DNA from: Marasmius tenuissimus
Lineage: Eukaryota; Basidiomycota; Agaricomycetes; Agaricales; Marasmiaceae
Direction: 5' to 3'
DNA: 64,000 bases
Assembly (NCBI GenBank): GCA_029532415.1
Contig: JAQOTA010000015.1
Location: 1,178,001 to 1,242,000, forward strand
The notes beneath the pieces were generated by a model that worked only from the letters and a program-made list of their open reading frames with translations, did not search any database and had not been told where the DNA came from. Made by a program: the position numbers and the translations under genes. Each line of letters opens with the position of its first letter. The first letter of the stretch is position 1. Below are positions 35,941 to 51,018 of the stretch, one piece after another.

Positions 35941-36556
35941 CTATAGCCTTACTACTAGGGGTTTTTACATCCCCCAGATCGGGCAAATGGTTGTTCCCCC
36001 CTCCACCTTGGGATTCGACTGGGAATCCGGTGCGGCTGGGTCTCGACACATTTCCATTGCAATTGAGCCCCGATGTACAAGTCCAAACCCACAAAATGTG
36101 GAGGGTAGTGCTTCAGCGGCCGAGGATTATTCGTCCTTGGAGAGGCAACTGTGAACGACATCCGTCCAAGGAACCTGGCTTCTCGTGCAACAGGAATTAA
36201 AACTTAGCTTCTTGTATCTACTACTCGATGTTGTAACGGTGGCCACTAAGTCTATAGTAATACTTGGGAATGGAGTCGATTTCACTTCTGCTGGCACGCC
36301 GTACGTGTCTGCCGTGTGCAAATCTTGTGTCTTCGTGACCTCCGTGACACTCCGTGACCACCGTCGCGTAACGTCACGCATCGCGTTCAGTTTCTCCTCA
36401 CCACGGTCGTCGTTCAACTGGTCGACGTTCAGACCCACGACAAACAGTACCCTTCCAACTCACTTGCACTGTACCTTTGGACTGGTCCTTTTCCCTGAAT
36501 ACGGCTTGATCCAGACATCAGTTTTGGAATCCGTTGTATCTTCGACTGAACGTGCA
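35941..36556. other. Intergenic before NUP85
   Basis: 616 bp. An open frame continues upstream of the chosen NUP85 start to 36185, but its sequence is not conserved-looking, so it is treated as 5' untranslated or promoter. No repeat was seen. Confidence 0.45.
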
Positions 36557-39190
36557 ATGTCGAACCATCTCAACTTGGTCCCTCCGTTGGTGGAAAAAGG
36601 CCATTTCGAGGACTTAATAGGCTCCAATGAGACTATATCTGCCTCAATGTCGCCTTACAGCAACTCCTTGGCGATCTTCATGACCCCAAATCACATCGCG
36701 GTCAATCCCAAAGACAAGGCAACATCCTACGACGAGCCGATGTATTTTGCTAGCTATGATAAAGCACCGTCATCTGAGAGAAGGCTGGTAGGTTGACTGG
36801 ACTCGGCTGTTCACGATGGCTTACACAATTGTCACAGTTTATTACCGACACCGCGATTATCTTCAACTTTCTTCAGGATATGTTGAAATCATCAGAAGGA
36901 AAAGAGACTTCGTGGTGCGTACTCACCATTTTGGGAATGTGTCTCGGTATTCATGATTTCCATTATTGATAGGCTCCAAAGTCCCGATGCCACTGGCCTT
37001 ATCCGTCAACGAGCGATTGAATACGTCAATTTCATCAAGGAGTGTTGGATTCATACTTCGGTGCGCGTCTACAGGCTATGGACCGGTTCAATGAACTCAT
37101 TGGAACTAGCAACCTATGTCTCGACCAGAAGGGCCGCTACAATTCAGCAGTGATCATTACCGAATACTCTATTCTTGTTTCTCCTTGTTCGTCCTCCTCT
37201 ATATTCCTGAGCCCGAGTTCGAGAAGGCACCTGTGGGCGAAGAGTTGATGGAATGGTTGAACATTCATTTTATCGAACCCTCGACAGAGGAAGGTGATCT
37301 ACTAAGCTCGCTGGATAACCCCTGGGAAGACGAGTCATTCTGGCCGTATCTGACGAGGTCAGTACTACATCTTTCGTCCAAATTTCATGAAATAAACCAA
37401 GAAATACACAGGGCTGTGTTACGAGGGCTCACTAAGGCTTCAGTATTCTTCCTAAACACGCTTCTGAAACACCCGTCTCGAGAGTTGCAAGACTTGATCC
37501 CGGTCCTGATTCCTCTAGTAGAGACTCAACCACGGCTCAGAAACTTCAAGGCTGAAAGGGACTTTGCGTATGCCTCTCGCCGCTGGTCAGATAAAGTCAA
37601 GGCTCTTAGGGTGGAAATGGACCGTATACCAGAACATCTCAGGTTCGATGATCACGAAAACTGGTGGGATTCTATCAGCGATATTGTCGGTATCCTTGAG
37701 GGGCGAGGGGAGGTCATACAACGGGTCGCTGAGGAGCTGGGCGCCGATTGGAAGGAAGTCTGTTGTGCCTGGGGTGTATTCGTCGACACAAGATTCCGGC
37801 GAGAGGACCTTCCGTGAGTATATTGATGCTCCTCCCTGGCGTTCCATTGAATTTTTCCAGAGAGGTTGTCGCTGAGGTCGTCGAACAAATGCCTCCAGAT
37901 CCAACAAATATGGAAGACATGTTCCATTCCGCCCTGTTCTCCGATCAACCTGAAAAAGCGTTGAAGTACGCTGCTCAATTCGACCCTTGGCTGGCTGCTC
38001 ACCTTGCAGACCTCATGGAAGCACTGGGACTGTTAGATGCTGAAGTCAACACCGAGTGCGTTGTCTTCTTGCCCTGCTCCCGCCGTCGCGTACCTCTAAC
38101 TTTTCTCGCTTGACAAGGTCTGAGCTATCCAAGCGCGATGAATACGTCTTGTCTTACGCCGACTACCTTCACTCGGATCCAACGCTCTGGAGAATAATTG
38201 TCCCTTATCTCTACTCGTGTGGTGAAATTGGAAGAGAACGTGGTGACGCCCTTCTACTGCGGGTCCCATTGCATACCCAGACTGCAGATCCCACAGAGGG
38301 GGCTCCAGGTCCGGCAGAATCCATTGCCCGAACCGTCAAGGAGATAAGCTCGCTGTGCCTCGAACATCAAAGGGAATATGTTCGAAGAGCAATCTGCAAG
38401 GTCAATTGAAGTCCAGAATGACCGCAAACGATGACCTGAACTGTTTATAGGTTGCCGCGCAGCTTCTGGCTCGTCAGAAGGACTACGGACTTGCAATTAC
38501 GTATTACATCTCGGCGGAAGATTGGCCTGGCCTCGGACGGGTGATTGATAGAGTTCTTGAGGAATATATCCAAAATGGTATGAGCTTGTTAAAGGCACTA
38601 GACAAGGATTTAACCTTTCCCCTAGGTCCTGTTGCATTCGCGAGTTACGCCGCAAAATTCATACACTCTCTTCAAGAGTTGCCTTCTCGCACGAATACCG
38701 AGGGTATCTTTGCACACCGGTTGACTTTTGCTGTGCGATACGCTCAGATTCATCGCCTCCGTGCAGAAGGCGAGTCTCATGCTGCAGTCTCGGAGATCAT
38801 TACCCTTCTGCGAGAAGAAATTGCTCCGAAGTCTTGGTGGGCAGTCTTGCTGTGCGACACCGTTGACCTTTTGCAACACGGTAAGTGCTTCGTCTAGTTG
38901 ATCCGTTTGCTTTCATTGGGTGACACATTCATTTAGGGCCGGTCTCCCTCTTCTCTCCAAGCGATGTTGTACTTTTGCTCAGCAGATTAGAGGAGATTCA
39001 TATTCGTACATCGCAGGGCTGTGGCGACGACTATCTCGGGGTCCTCCTCCGTACGATTAACGGTGGAAGCGAGAAGGATGCATTGGACCGTCTCAAAACG
39101 GTACGGTTCGCTCTCGCGAGATACTTTGCTCGCTGTACGATGGCGGGTGGTAACAGTAATGATATGGCTAGCACCACGTTCTCCCTATAA
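36557..39190 (+). CDS. NUP85: Nucleoporin Nup85
   Basis: Ten exons (36557-36787, 36838-36914, 36973-37060, 37110-37357, 37412-37813, 37861-38055, 38118-38400, 38451-38577, 38626-38880, 38937-39190) give 719 residues with all phases closing. The protein is almost all alpha-helical. It carries stretches I associate with fungal Nup85: FSSDHYRILYSCFSLF, APVGEELMEWLN, NWWDSISDIVGILEGRG and, near the C-terminus, APKSWWAVLLCDTVDLL. Nup85 is a scaffold subunit of the Y-shaped Nup84/Nup107 complex that coats the nuclear pore membrane. The intron at 37061-37109 resolves what first looks like a double frameshift. The 54-nt intron at 37358-37411 is a multiple of three without a stop, so retention would add 18 residues. 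It is convergent with no neighbour and follows the GPCR-like gene. Confidence 0.85.
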
Positions 39191-39734
39191 CGAAATCTCG
39201 GCAATCACTATCTTCCCTATCTATTTTTGCCATTGATAGAGGGACGTGACGAGTCGTGTCGTGACTTATTGATTCTTAGTTGTATCAATGCTGTAGATGT
39301 AGGGCAATGCACAGTGTTAACCTGGAATATGGAGGTATGAACGCCAAAGATCCCTCAATAAGCCCCATCGAAGACTCAGCTGGAGTATTGACTAATATTC
39401 CCTTGTAGGTCGTGGCTTCCGAGTTCGTATCCCCCGTAAGGGCCACGACCATCCTTGTCTTACCTTGATCGTGGAATTACCACGGCCATGGATGACTCCT
39501 CTCATATGTGTGCCCCAATGATCCTCTGATCTAGACCCTCGGATTCTGAGTCCGAATTCATGGACTGGCGGTTCATTTTGACCAAGGGAACCTGCGCCTG
39601 GTTATGCTTATTTCCCGCAGTACTTCAGAATCGGACAAGAATCTCAAGTCCCCTTGCCTCCGGGCCCCCGCGTTCTTTATGTATATAAGCGACGGGGAAG
39701 TGTAGTCTGGCTCAGTAAGTGAGCAACTGTTGCG
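39191..39734. other. Intergenic, no gene seen
   Basis: About 540 bp. The 5' part is presumed NUP85 3' untranslated sequence. A TATATAAG motif at about 39681-39688 lies roughly 50 bp before the small Cys-rich gene and is a plausible TATA box for it. Confidence 0.45.
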
Positions 39735-40088
39735 ATGTGCTACCTCATCCATTTGGACCATGAGTACTCATGTGGCCACCAATGTCGAGTTGGTCGGGAA
39801 AAGGTCAGTACACATCACAGCCAATGGCAACGGCGCAACGAAACTCATCTCTTCGCCCAGGTTGACTGCCACCAATCGTCGTGCGCAATCAGCCGGTCCC
39901 ATGACAGAACAGCCCACAATTGCGAAACACAGTGTACTCAAACGTCAGCGACTTTCCCCCGGGTCTTAATATACGTGACGCTAGCTTACTTGTCGTTTCT
40001 CAGCATGGGCGCTGATGTTTATCTGCTCCAAACGAGACAGCCCCATCTCTGCGACGAGTGTATGAATCCGGTCGCAGACGGCGATTGA
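39735..40088 (+). CDS. Small cysteine-rich protein
   Basis: Three exons (39735-39803, 39861-39943, 40004-40088) give a 78-residue protein with ten cysteines, several paired with histidines (for example CGHQC near residue 13, and C-x2-C near the end). Reading straight through without splicing is also open (118 codons) but inserts non-conserved sequence between the cysteine blocks. Similar short proteins that begin with MCY or MCL and end in a C-x2-C pair are frequent and multicopy in mushroom genomes; their function is unknown, and zinc binding is likely from the spacing. There is no signal peptide, so it is probably intracellular. The family resemblance is from memory and should be treated as moderate. 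Confidence 0.55.
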   Translation: MCYLIHLDHEYSCGHQCRVGREKVSTHHSQWQRRNETHLFAQVDCHQSSCAISRSHDRTAHNCETQCTQTSATFPRVLIYVTLAYLSFLSMGADVYLLQTRQPHLCDECMNPVADGD

Positions 40089-42208
40089 AAAGACGTCTTT
40101 CCAGAGTCTACTGCTATAGTTGGCTCTTTTGATCTTTTCCCTCCTGGCGTCCTGCGCTATACGTGAGGATCTTATCCTCCCACGAGTTTCTGATTACATC
40201 TGGTACCATCCACTCACCAGTGCTTTTTCTTTTCACTTGCTTCCATCATTCTCATACGAGTATCATTTGTTATTCACAGAATATCTAGATGATTTCAAGT
40301 TGTGTTTAGCGTACCAGTCGAATTCCATTATATTTTCTCTTCATTTCCGTTCTCTTTGTCTCTCTCTCTGGGTATCCCGAGCTCTACCACCACGCACGCA
40401 AGCTTGCCTCGACTCTGGTCGATTCACATTAGCACGTTGTACTTTTGTATCAGATAAGCCTGCCTATAACTTCTCCGCCGGCAAATGTATTCAACTTTGG
40501 CTATATGTGGTGGTCGGAGGTCGAGTCCCTGGAAGCTGGATGGTGATCACACCGACGCTTACCATATACCCAGCGTCCCGATGGGACGTGCGTCACAGCT
40601 GCTTCTGCCATGCTTATCCAGGAGGGGGGCGCTTCCCCGGGGGGGTGAGTCTCCAGAACATTCTGAGGACTGTGAGAGGCTAGTTGGGAATAGTGTCCGA
40701 CCCGTTGGAGGGAGGCCAGGGGTTCGTGCTGCCCTCCTCTCGTGTTTCTGCATTCGACTCTTGAGATGGACCGCCTCTGAGTCTTATTCTGGCGGCGTGG
40801 TCCAATCTTTGGACTCAGCCTGCAGCGGAAGGTACAGACCTGATCGCGTTGATTCTCATGTTTGAAGGCATCATGCAGACGTCGTACCGCAATCCCCCGA
40901 GCCCGTGATAACCCTGAGATACCGTCAGTAACCGTACTACACAATGTCAGTCGGTCTTGTGAGTCTGACCTGGTGGTTGGCACGAAGAGGAACTTGGAAG
41001 GGATGCGTCGAGATGGTAATTGCGGGTACATCCTGTTCTGTAGTCTCCGCACGCAGTTGTACAGGAATAAGACCGTATAGGTAAAAGTTTTCAGTTCAAC
41101 AGCATCAGGCCTGAGCGACAATATGATATAGGTGCAGGGAGGACGTACCCGTCCATGCGTCGATCAACCAGACGCTCATCGCGGGCCCCGACCAAAGTCA
41201 TGCTCAGCGATCCTTTCGCCGCATCTTGTGCGTCCCTCCAAAGCCGTGCAGAATAAGCAGGTTGTCTGCTGCCGAGGGGCAGCCCAAACGTCGAGAGGCC
41301 AGGAGATTGACGTACCAAGCCTACCACAAATAAAAGCCTTGAGGCTTGGATAAATGAGGTGAGGTTTGAGATCAGACTCTCACGGGTTCAAGCCCAATGA
41401 ATGATGCTGAATGGGGTTATTGCCTTGTCCTTGTCCGCTATGCATTCACGTCGCACGACCAAGTCGACAGTGCCGCAGGTCTTCCATTTGGTTCCTGCGA
41501 TTGAAACACCCGCTTTTATTCTCAGGATCGTTCAGCCTCCATTGTCTTCAGCACAGCGCGTGAACTAGGCTTCGAGAGTGTAAGGCTTGACACTTGCCCA
41601 GACTGGTCAGGAAGAACGTCGAAACAGGGACAGTCTTCTTGGACCGGGACACCAATAGAAATTCCGAGTCGGGAGGCCGCGCGTGGCGTACTGCCCCGGG
41701 TAACTTGAACTCTACTCTCGACTTGGCTGGTATTCTGTGGGCCCATTGTATTGTGCTTATGCCTGTCGAGTTGCGAGAACTGCAAAGGACTACAATCTTC
41801 CTTGGTTTGTTGAAACGACGGCGTCGGCATGTCTGTGCCGTAGTGTCCATTATTTTCAGCGACTGCTAAACATGCGAGGGATCTCGTACCGCGCAGTCCA
41901 GTCACAAAAAGAGAGCACCGTAGTTGACTTTTAACCTTTTAGCTTCCTTGGGAGTTACTCCGAAGACGAAGCAGAGAGCCGCTCTGGAGTGAATCGCCGT
42001 ACGACGATGACTCCAGCATTGGCAAAAATGGATGCGCATCCGCTCAACTTTATTTCATGTCCGCGAATTATGTTCGTACAAGGTTTCATTTCTTCTTCAA
42101 ACTGGTGTCTATAAAAGTGTCGGCGAGAGATTGGTGGGTTGCCACCGTTCACTCCTTTCTCCATTTCTGGTAGTAATGAATCAAACCGGTGGTCTGGTGA
42201 ACAGAACA
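40089..42208. other. Gene-poor stretch (2.1 kb)
   Basis: Overlapping long frames on opposite strands (40120-40683 plus, 40501-41121 minus) have no recognisable domain and exclude each other. A GGTTCAAGCC string near 41390 resembles an RNA polymerase III B box, but no A box or cloverleaf accompanies it. No terminal repeats were seen. Confidence 0.4.
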
Positions 42209-44130
<1,922 letters not shown>

Positions 44131-44707
44131 GTCGATGGTGGTGGTAAGAGTTGACGGTTGGAGCCTGTCGATGGTCGCGATATAGGTCGCGATGATCCCG
44201 TTCCTCACCGGGCCGTTGGGAGGGCTTTGTCAGATAGAAAGTCCGTCCCGAGTTCCCGAGCCGCACGAGAACGTTCGACCGAATTCACCTCTCACATTCC
44301 ACCTCAGTACTCCAGGTAATAGAATTGAATTGAAGACTTGGAGTAGAGCCTTGCTAGTCTTATTCGGAGAGCTATAATAATACATGACTGGCGGCACGAA
44401 CACAGCTCTAGTAGCGCCCACAAGCACTCAGGAGCTTGGCGCAAGAGGATGGAGATGGCCTTTTAACGTTCTTTTTCGGGCCAAATCGTTTATGAATTCT
44501 GCTAGTCAGAGCATCCGAATTTTCGACTGAAAGCTTGAACTGGAGGCGATCAATTGGGTCAAAATCGGGTTGCCGCATACCGTTGCGGTGGCGGGAGGTC
44601 ACGTGGTTTATTGCCGAGCTGGCCTCCAGGGCGCTTGAGTTGGACTGACACAGTGACCCAACTCTCCCAGTCCAACTCTTGACCTTTCTCGTTCTCGTTG
44701 TCGCGCA
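44131..44707. promoter_or_regulatory. Divergent region between PGI and the RhoGAP gene
   Basis: 577 bp containing both start regions. The PGI side has a CA/AC-rich leader on the minus strand (CACCACCATC just before the ATG). No clear TATA box for either gene was chosen. No repeat was seen. Confidence 0.45.
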
Positions 44708-47405
44708 ATGCCTCAGCCTGAGGATGGCTACTCAAGCGCTTGGGACGGCGACCACTCAGATTATCCCACCTCCTCGTCCGCTTCCTATTCCAGACCTCGT
44801 CTAAACGACCCTGCAGAAAGTTCTTCGTCTCAGAACTTCCACCTACGGCCAGTTTCACCCCCACAAAGAGCAAGCTCAGAATCTAGTCGAATATCATCTC
44901 CTTCGAAATGGCGGGACACGTCGACAGTCATCAGCGAATCTCACGAGTCTACGAATGGCGATACTGTCAACGAGACCCCACCGCAGCTTGTAGAGACGAC
45001 GTTTGATGAGAGCATACTGAGGACGCTGTGCGATATGGATGTACGTGCGTAGAGGGCTTCTCGCTGTTCATGTCTTACTCACTCCGTGTTCTTTAGTGCA
45101 GCGTTCCGTTACTTCTCGATCGAATCAAACAGAGCATGATATCTTGCAGGGTGAGATTTCATTGGCCACTTACATGACCAAGATTACTCCAACTCATCCC
45201 ATTTATGCTGATTAGGAAGCTTCGGTATTCCTGAAGAAACGCGCTGCTATTGAAGAAGAGTATGGGAAGAGCATGCAGAAATTAGCCCGCTCGACGGCTG
45301 AGGTGTATGCTATGAATGATGGGAAGGCAGGGTGCGTCGCTTTCTAGTTCTGAAAGAATCGAGCTGACCGAAATATAGTACTTTCGTCACCGCATGGCAG
45401 ACCACTATGCGTATACATGATATAATGGCCGAAAACCGAATACGATTTTCACAACGTCTGAACGAAATGAGCGATGAGCTAGGGACGATTGCAAAAGAAG
45501 TAGACAAGAACCGGAAGTCGGTGAGTCTGCCTCATTTCGCTGTTCGCAAATGTCTCTCTCACCAGTAATGCCGTACAGACGAAAGAATTATCTACTCGTT
45601 ACGAACGAGCTTTACAGGAGGCCGAAGGGATCACTGAAAAGAGTAGAAACCGCCTCGACGTGACTTCGGAAGAGCTAGAACGTGTGTTGCTCCAGAAGGA
45701 AGGGGAGTCTTTGAAGGACAACTCCGTCCAGGCAAGAGGAGGAGGTGGTGTGGGAGGGAAACGTGCGATCGGGAAAGCCGTCGCGAAAGGAGGACTGTTG
45801 CTCAAAGGGAAAAATCCAGGCAATGTGAGTGTTCGTGACATGTGTCAATTCCGTCCGCCAGGATAACACATCTCCACCAGATACAACGGCAAGAAGATGA
45901 TGTTCGAGCTCGAGTGTCTGCAGCCTCAGACGCCTTTCGAAAGGCTGTTATCGATACACAGGCCATGCGGCAAGAATATTTCAATTTCCAGCTCCCCAGA
46001 ATATTGAGGGTATGTTTCATAGCTCCTCGCAGTCAACGTCACTAATATAACGTGTTCATAGTCCCTGAAGGAGTGTTCGGATGAGATCGACTTGGGGACA
46101 CAGTACCACCTCACTCGCTACGCCTTCCTGTTCGAAAGCACTTTGATTAGTGATGGAACGACCCTGATTCCCCCCAAAGACGATAGTACGAGATTTCTTC
46201 GTATCATGCCTCCACTCATTCTGAACCTCATGTCCAGCTGCGAACCTTGGTCTGAAAACAGCGATCGAAATGATTGACAACCGAGGAGATTTCAAGATTT
46301 TCATGCAGAATTACGCGTATGCCCACGGCGCAACTGTACCACGAGGGCCTCGTCGAGATGGTCCCGCAGACGAAGGATTCGTAAGCCTGATCACAAATCG
46401 TTTCTTCCATCCTGATATTGACGATCATCACAGTTACCTCCGATACCTTCCCACCTACCTGAACGACCACCTGTTGGCCAATCAACCCCTTCTGCAACCT
46501 CTGTTAACGGTCATCAGACAGTCACAGACAAAGGACGACCTACTTTTGGAGTGGACCTTGGAGAGCAGATGGCTAGAGACGACGTCGATGTGCCTCCGAT
46601 AATGCGAAAATGTTGTGAAGCCATTGAGAAACATGGCCTGGAGTCGCAGGGTATATATCGGTTAAGCGGCACGACCAGTAAAGTCGCCAAGCTGAAACTC
46701 TTACTGGATAAGGGTAAGACAATTCAAGTTCTTAGTTTGAAAAGGTACAAGCTGATTATTCAACAGACCTAGACGGCGTCGACCTTGACGCACCTGAGTG
46801 GTCATCGGATATTAATAACGTTGCGAGCGTGATAAAGATGTGGTTAAGGGAACTACCTGAGCCACTCATGACCTACGCCTTGCAACCTGGGTTTGTCGAA
46901 GCTGCGAGTGCGTGGAACGCTATTCTCACCATCGCGCTACCGAAAAGTCTAATAATGGTACGCTTCTACGAATTTAGAAATCGAGAACGAGCGGCTCCGG
47001 CACATCAGACTCCACGAGCGAGTGAACGAGCTTCCGGACCCCAACTATGCAGCTCTGAAGTATCTTATTGGTCATCTTCACAGGTTGGTGGACCTGAAAT
47101 CGATCTATGGAAAGGCACGACTGACGTACATGTGCTACTCACGCTAGGATTAATCAACACGAGTCGTCGAATTCAATGTCGACGGGAAATCTCTCGATCG
47201 TGTTTGGTCCTACGGTGTTCGGACAGCCTGTTAACGGTGCTGCCAATGGCATGGCTGACGCACCTCATCAGAACGTGGTATGTGTTTCGACATTCAATTT
47301 TCCTTTCACATGGACGAGAGACTAACGGAACAAAAACGACAGGCGGTGGAAACCATCCTCAACCATTATACCGATATCTTCGTTGACGAGTCGGATTCTC
47401 TATAG
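44708..47405 (+). CDS. F-BAR and RhoGAP domain protein (Rgd1-like)
   Basis: Thirteen exons (44708-45040, 45097-45150, 45216-45331, 45379-45520, 45579-45824, 45881-46009, 46062-46185, 46238-46380, 46434-46713, 46767-46907, 46978-47083, 47148-47277, 47343-47405) give 668 residues with all phases closing. The first 95 residues are Ser-rich. About 97-390 is an F-BAR domain (FLKKRAAIEEEYGKSMQKL is diagnostic), a curved dimer that binds membranes. About 466-655 is a RhoGAP domain with TFGVDL, the arginine finger in GIYRLSG (R505), and LSIVFGPTVF. Yeast Rgd1 has this order and acts on Rho3/Rho4 at growth sites; a similar role in polar growth is inferred. The 26 kb around it show no functional partner. 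Confidence 0.9.
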
Positions 47406-47791
47406 TTCCCGCTCGTCAGCTGCCTTTTGTGATACCCCTCTTTCGGAGCGTTCTTGCATGTTATTACTTGGAGGCATTGAGTCGTGGATCGCTCTTGTTC
47501 CGACTTTGTTTTTATTTAAGTACTTTATACTAGGCACTTATGTATTCAGCATCTTCACTGTAGGGATAGCACCACTAGTACTATTGCAATTTCATTACAC
47601 TATCGTTATTCTTCATAAATACGTCTGTAAGCGAGACTCAGAGTCCTCCCGAAGTAATGGCACTAGTTACGATGATACTACTGATTTATATGTCGCGGTG
47701 GAAAGAATGAAGACGGGTTGCAGAGGGTCTGAGTAACTAAGCAAGCAGATGTGTGATCCCCAATCCCAAAGGGATAGAGACCCCGTTGTTA
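47406..47791. other. Intergenic between convergent RhoGAP and F-box genes
   Basis: 386 bp with both 3' ends, AT-rich in the middle; nothing else seen. Confidence 0.5.
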
Positions 47792-48992
47792 CTACGAGGT
47801 GATTGGAAACCAAAGACCGTCTGAGCCTAGATTCCACTCTGTGGCGGAGGACGGGAACGTGACCTTTCGGAGGGAGGGACAAGCACGACCCCATTCCCGA
47901 CACAGTCCAATCTCCTGGTCATGGTTAGACTGGGAAGCTCCCGCCACCGATGTGGGCGACAAGTCTAATTGAATGAGGTTCGGGAAAGCGCTCAGGACAG
48001 ACGCCAGGCCGGTCAGGAGCCTCTACGGGAGGGGACCATGGTTACTGAACGTTCACGAGAAGAATGGGGGGATGACCACTCACGATCCCGGACATAGCGT
48101 AATGTAACGTGTGGCGGAGGGCGAGGTTTACCCTTAAGACCTCCACGGTCGGGAGGTAGGTAGCAATGTTGCGGAGAAGAATCGGTCGCACCGCCATGGC
48201 TGATATGTCGAGGACCCGAAGTGGAATCGAGGTGTGCGCGAAGCGCGGGAGATTGTCCCGATTCACGTCGGAGTCCTGGCCGACGAGGGACAGATATTCG
48301 ACCGGTCGACCGGGAAGGAGGAAGGCTGCAGTGTCGGGTGAACCACGGAAGGAATAAAGGTGTGGTAAGGCATCAAGAGGGATACTCAATGTCGAGCGGT
48401 GATCCAGGAGTCTTAGGTGCCGTAAAGAATGCAAGGAAGACAGGAATACGTCCAATATCCCGGAATAGGTTGGTGAGCCTTTGAGGGAGTCGGCACCGAG
48501 GGAACAGTGTTGTAGGTATGGGAAGTGACAACCTCTAACGACACGTTCCACGATGTGGAGGGCCCCAGGATACGTCTCGGAGTTCGAGGGACCCAACGAC
48601 AGCTCGAGGGACTCAAGAAAGGTGGTCTGAGAAAGGGCTTCGGCGAGCTTCTGAGAAATTGGAATGAAATGGAAATGTGAAGGGGGTGACCTGGGGTCCT
48701 TCTGCCATCGGATGTGGAGCTTTCGAACGCCCTCAATCAGAGCAGGGCGCCGAAATACAGACTCACAGAATTGCCTCGTTCGCCATGGGTGGGGTGATGA
48801 CTCGGATAAGATATCTCGAATAGAAACAGATGCGTAAAGGATACGCTCCGCTACGATGTTGAATCGTTGAGAGACGCATGAGATCTCAGCGAGGGCCAGA
48901 GGGGAAAGGTAGTTGAGAATTGCACTGAGAATTTCGTTAGGGAGCGTCGCATTCATGGAGATATTGACCGAGGCATCGACCGGAGGAGCCAT
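47792..48992 (-). CDS. F-box protein with leucine-rich repeat-like region
   Basis: Two exons (complement of 48084-48992 and 47792-48022, 61-nt intron) give 379 residues. Residues 15-60 form an F-box (LPNEILSAILNYLSPLALAEISCVSQRF), which recruits a substrate to an SCF ubiquitin ligase through Skp1. The rest contains irregular leucine-rich segments (for example LRHLRLLDH, LRVLDISAM) and ends in a conserved-looking block (LCREWGRACPSLRKVTFPS) that I know from the expanded F-box families of mushroom-forming fungi. Substrates are unknown. It lies between the RhoGAP gene and the second histone pair. The call is secure for the F-box, moderate for the second exon. Confidence 0.8.
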
Positions 48993-49438
48993 CTGTTGAA
49001 GGTCCTACACACCACTGGGCACGGGCGCGATAATGTAACCCGGATACAAGAAACGCGTACACGAGTTGGTCCTTTGTACCGAACGGTAAAAGCCCGGCGT
49101 TTTTTTCTATGGCTTTATGTCGGGACTGATGGGTTGATACACAGGTTCAGGGCCGAAGGGTCGGATGGATTCACACTCTGAGATACCCATACGTGAGTAA
49201 GAACGGAACCCAAGAAAACTCAAATGACGCACGCGAAGGCCCAGTTGCGAAGACTTCGCAACGGAGTGAACACCATCAGTCATACTCATAAAATGTTTGT
49301 AAGTCCATGTCCCGGAAGTGTCACAGGCAGTGATAAGGGCAAAGGGCTTTCAGCTCAAGTGATGCAATGATAGAGATGACCAGTGTAGAATATAATAAAA
49401 ATACAATAAGAATACAAAACGATAACCCGAGATGAGAT
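48993..49438. other. Intergenic between F-box gene and H4 copy 2
   Basis: About 450 bp holding the F-box promoter and the H4 3' untranslated region (AT-rich, 49380-49430). It is unrelated to the flank of H4 copy 1. Confidence 0.45.
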
Positions 49439-49446
49439 AGAAACGT

Positions 49447-49938
<492 letters not shown>

Positions 49939-50249
49939 TGTATAGAGTGTTTGTAGAGGGTGAAAGAAGAGTTGAAGTGTTTGTTGAGTTGAGTGGGTGA
50001 GTGGCGGGGATGAAGAAAGTAGGTCGACATCGTTCACGACCGCCGGTTATATACCGCGGATCACGAGACCCAGTGGCAGTGCCAAGTTTCATGTTTGTTG
50101 ATTGTGATCAACGCGCTGCGAGTCATGTGACTGTCGCGTCGCGGCCGGTATAAATAGGCGACAATTTAGACTCAGCTCAACCACTCACTTTCTTCCACTC
50201 AAACCACCACCACCACAACCACTCAACACCAAAACTTTCTACACTCGCA
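49939..50249. promoter_or_regulatory. Bidirectional H4/H3 promoter, copy 2
   Basis: The spacing between start codons is 311 bp. TATAAATA for H3 lies at 50149-50156 and TATATAA for H4 (minus strand) at 50047-50053. The central palindrome GTTGAT-TGTG-ATCAAC is at 50097-50112. All these elements are shared with copy 1, with only scattered substitutions around them. Confidence 0.75.
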
Positions 50250-50785
50250 ATGGCCCGTACCAAGCAGACTGCTCGTAAATCCACTGGAGGAAAGGCTCCT
50301 CGTAAGCAATTGGCGGCCAAGTCTTCTGCTCGCAAGTCTACTGCAGTAAGTTCTTTTTGTATCTCGCCTTTTGTTTCTTTCAAGTTTCTGACTATCTTGT
50401 CATAGGCAGCAGCTGGTGGTGTGAAGAAGCCCCATCGTTTCAGGCCCGGAACTGTCGCTCTCCGTGAAATCAGGAGATACCAAAAGTCGACCGAGTTGCT
50501 CATCAGGAAGCTTCCATTCCAACGTCTCGTTCGTGAAATCGCTCAGGACTTCAAGGTGCGTTCATACTCCTCTTTGTTTACCTCGACATCTCGTTCTGAC
50601 TTGATCCTGTACAGACTGACTTGCGATTCCAATCTTCCGCTGTGATGGCTCTTCAAGAAGCTGCTGAGGCATACCTGGTCTCGCTCTTCGAAGATACCAA
50701 CTTGGCTGCTATCCACGCTAAGCGTGTCACCATCCAACCCAAGGATCTCGCCCTTGCTCGCCGTCTCCGTGGGGAGAGGTCATAG
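50250..50785 (+). CDS. Histone H3 (copy 2)
   Basis: Three exons (50250-50345, 50406-50555, 50615-50785) encode a 138-residue H3 identical to copy 1, including the two-residue lengthening of the tail between K23 and the GGVKK block. The acceptor of intron 1 differs (CATAG here, CGCAG in copy 1) but gives the same junction. The last ten codons differ from copy 1 at synonymous positions only, marking the edge of the shared segment. Confidence 0.96.
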
Positions 50786-51018
50786 ATGGATTTCTGGTCA
50801 TTTTCTATTATTATTCTCGCTTTGTTCATTGTACTTGTACTGTATAACCATCTCGCATCTATTCCCTCTACATACTGGTCATAATTTGTCTTATTATCAA
50901 GTCGGACATTATCGCGTTGAGTGGGCGCGTCGGCAAACTCGGTCAGGTGAAACTGTATACACGGCCAAACAAGCTCAGTTGTGGGCGCGTATTGCGTTTG
51001 TTCCCAACACTCACCTTG

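Noticed and set aside
36973..37211. Apparent double frameshift in NUP85, with three different frames used within 200 bp
   Set aside because: A single 49-nt intron (37061-37109, GTGCGC donor, CTAG acceptor, phase 0) joins the first and third frames directly and keeps the conserved FSSDHYRILY block, so no frameshift is needed. The middle frame is taken as intronic chance.
40120..41121. Long ORFs on opposite strands (187 and 206 codons)
   Set aside because: They overlap, have no recognisable domain, no conserved motif and no paired splice sites; at most one could be real and neither is supported.
41340..41400. tRNA-like B box (GGTTCAAGCC) near 41390
   Set aside because: No A box, no acceptor stem and no anticodon arm could be placed around it. 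A single 10-mer match is expected by chance.
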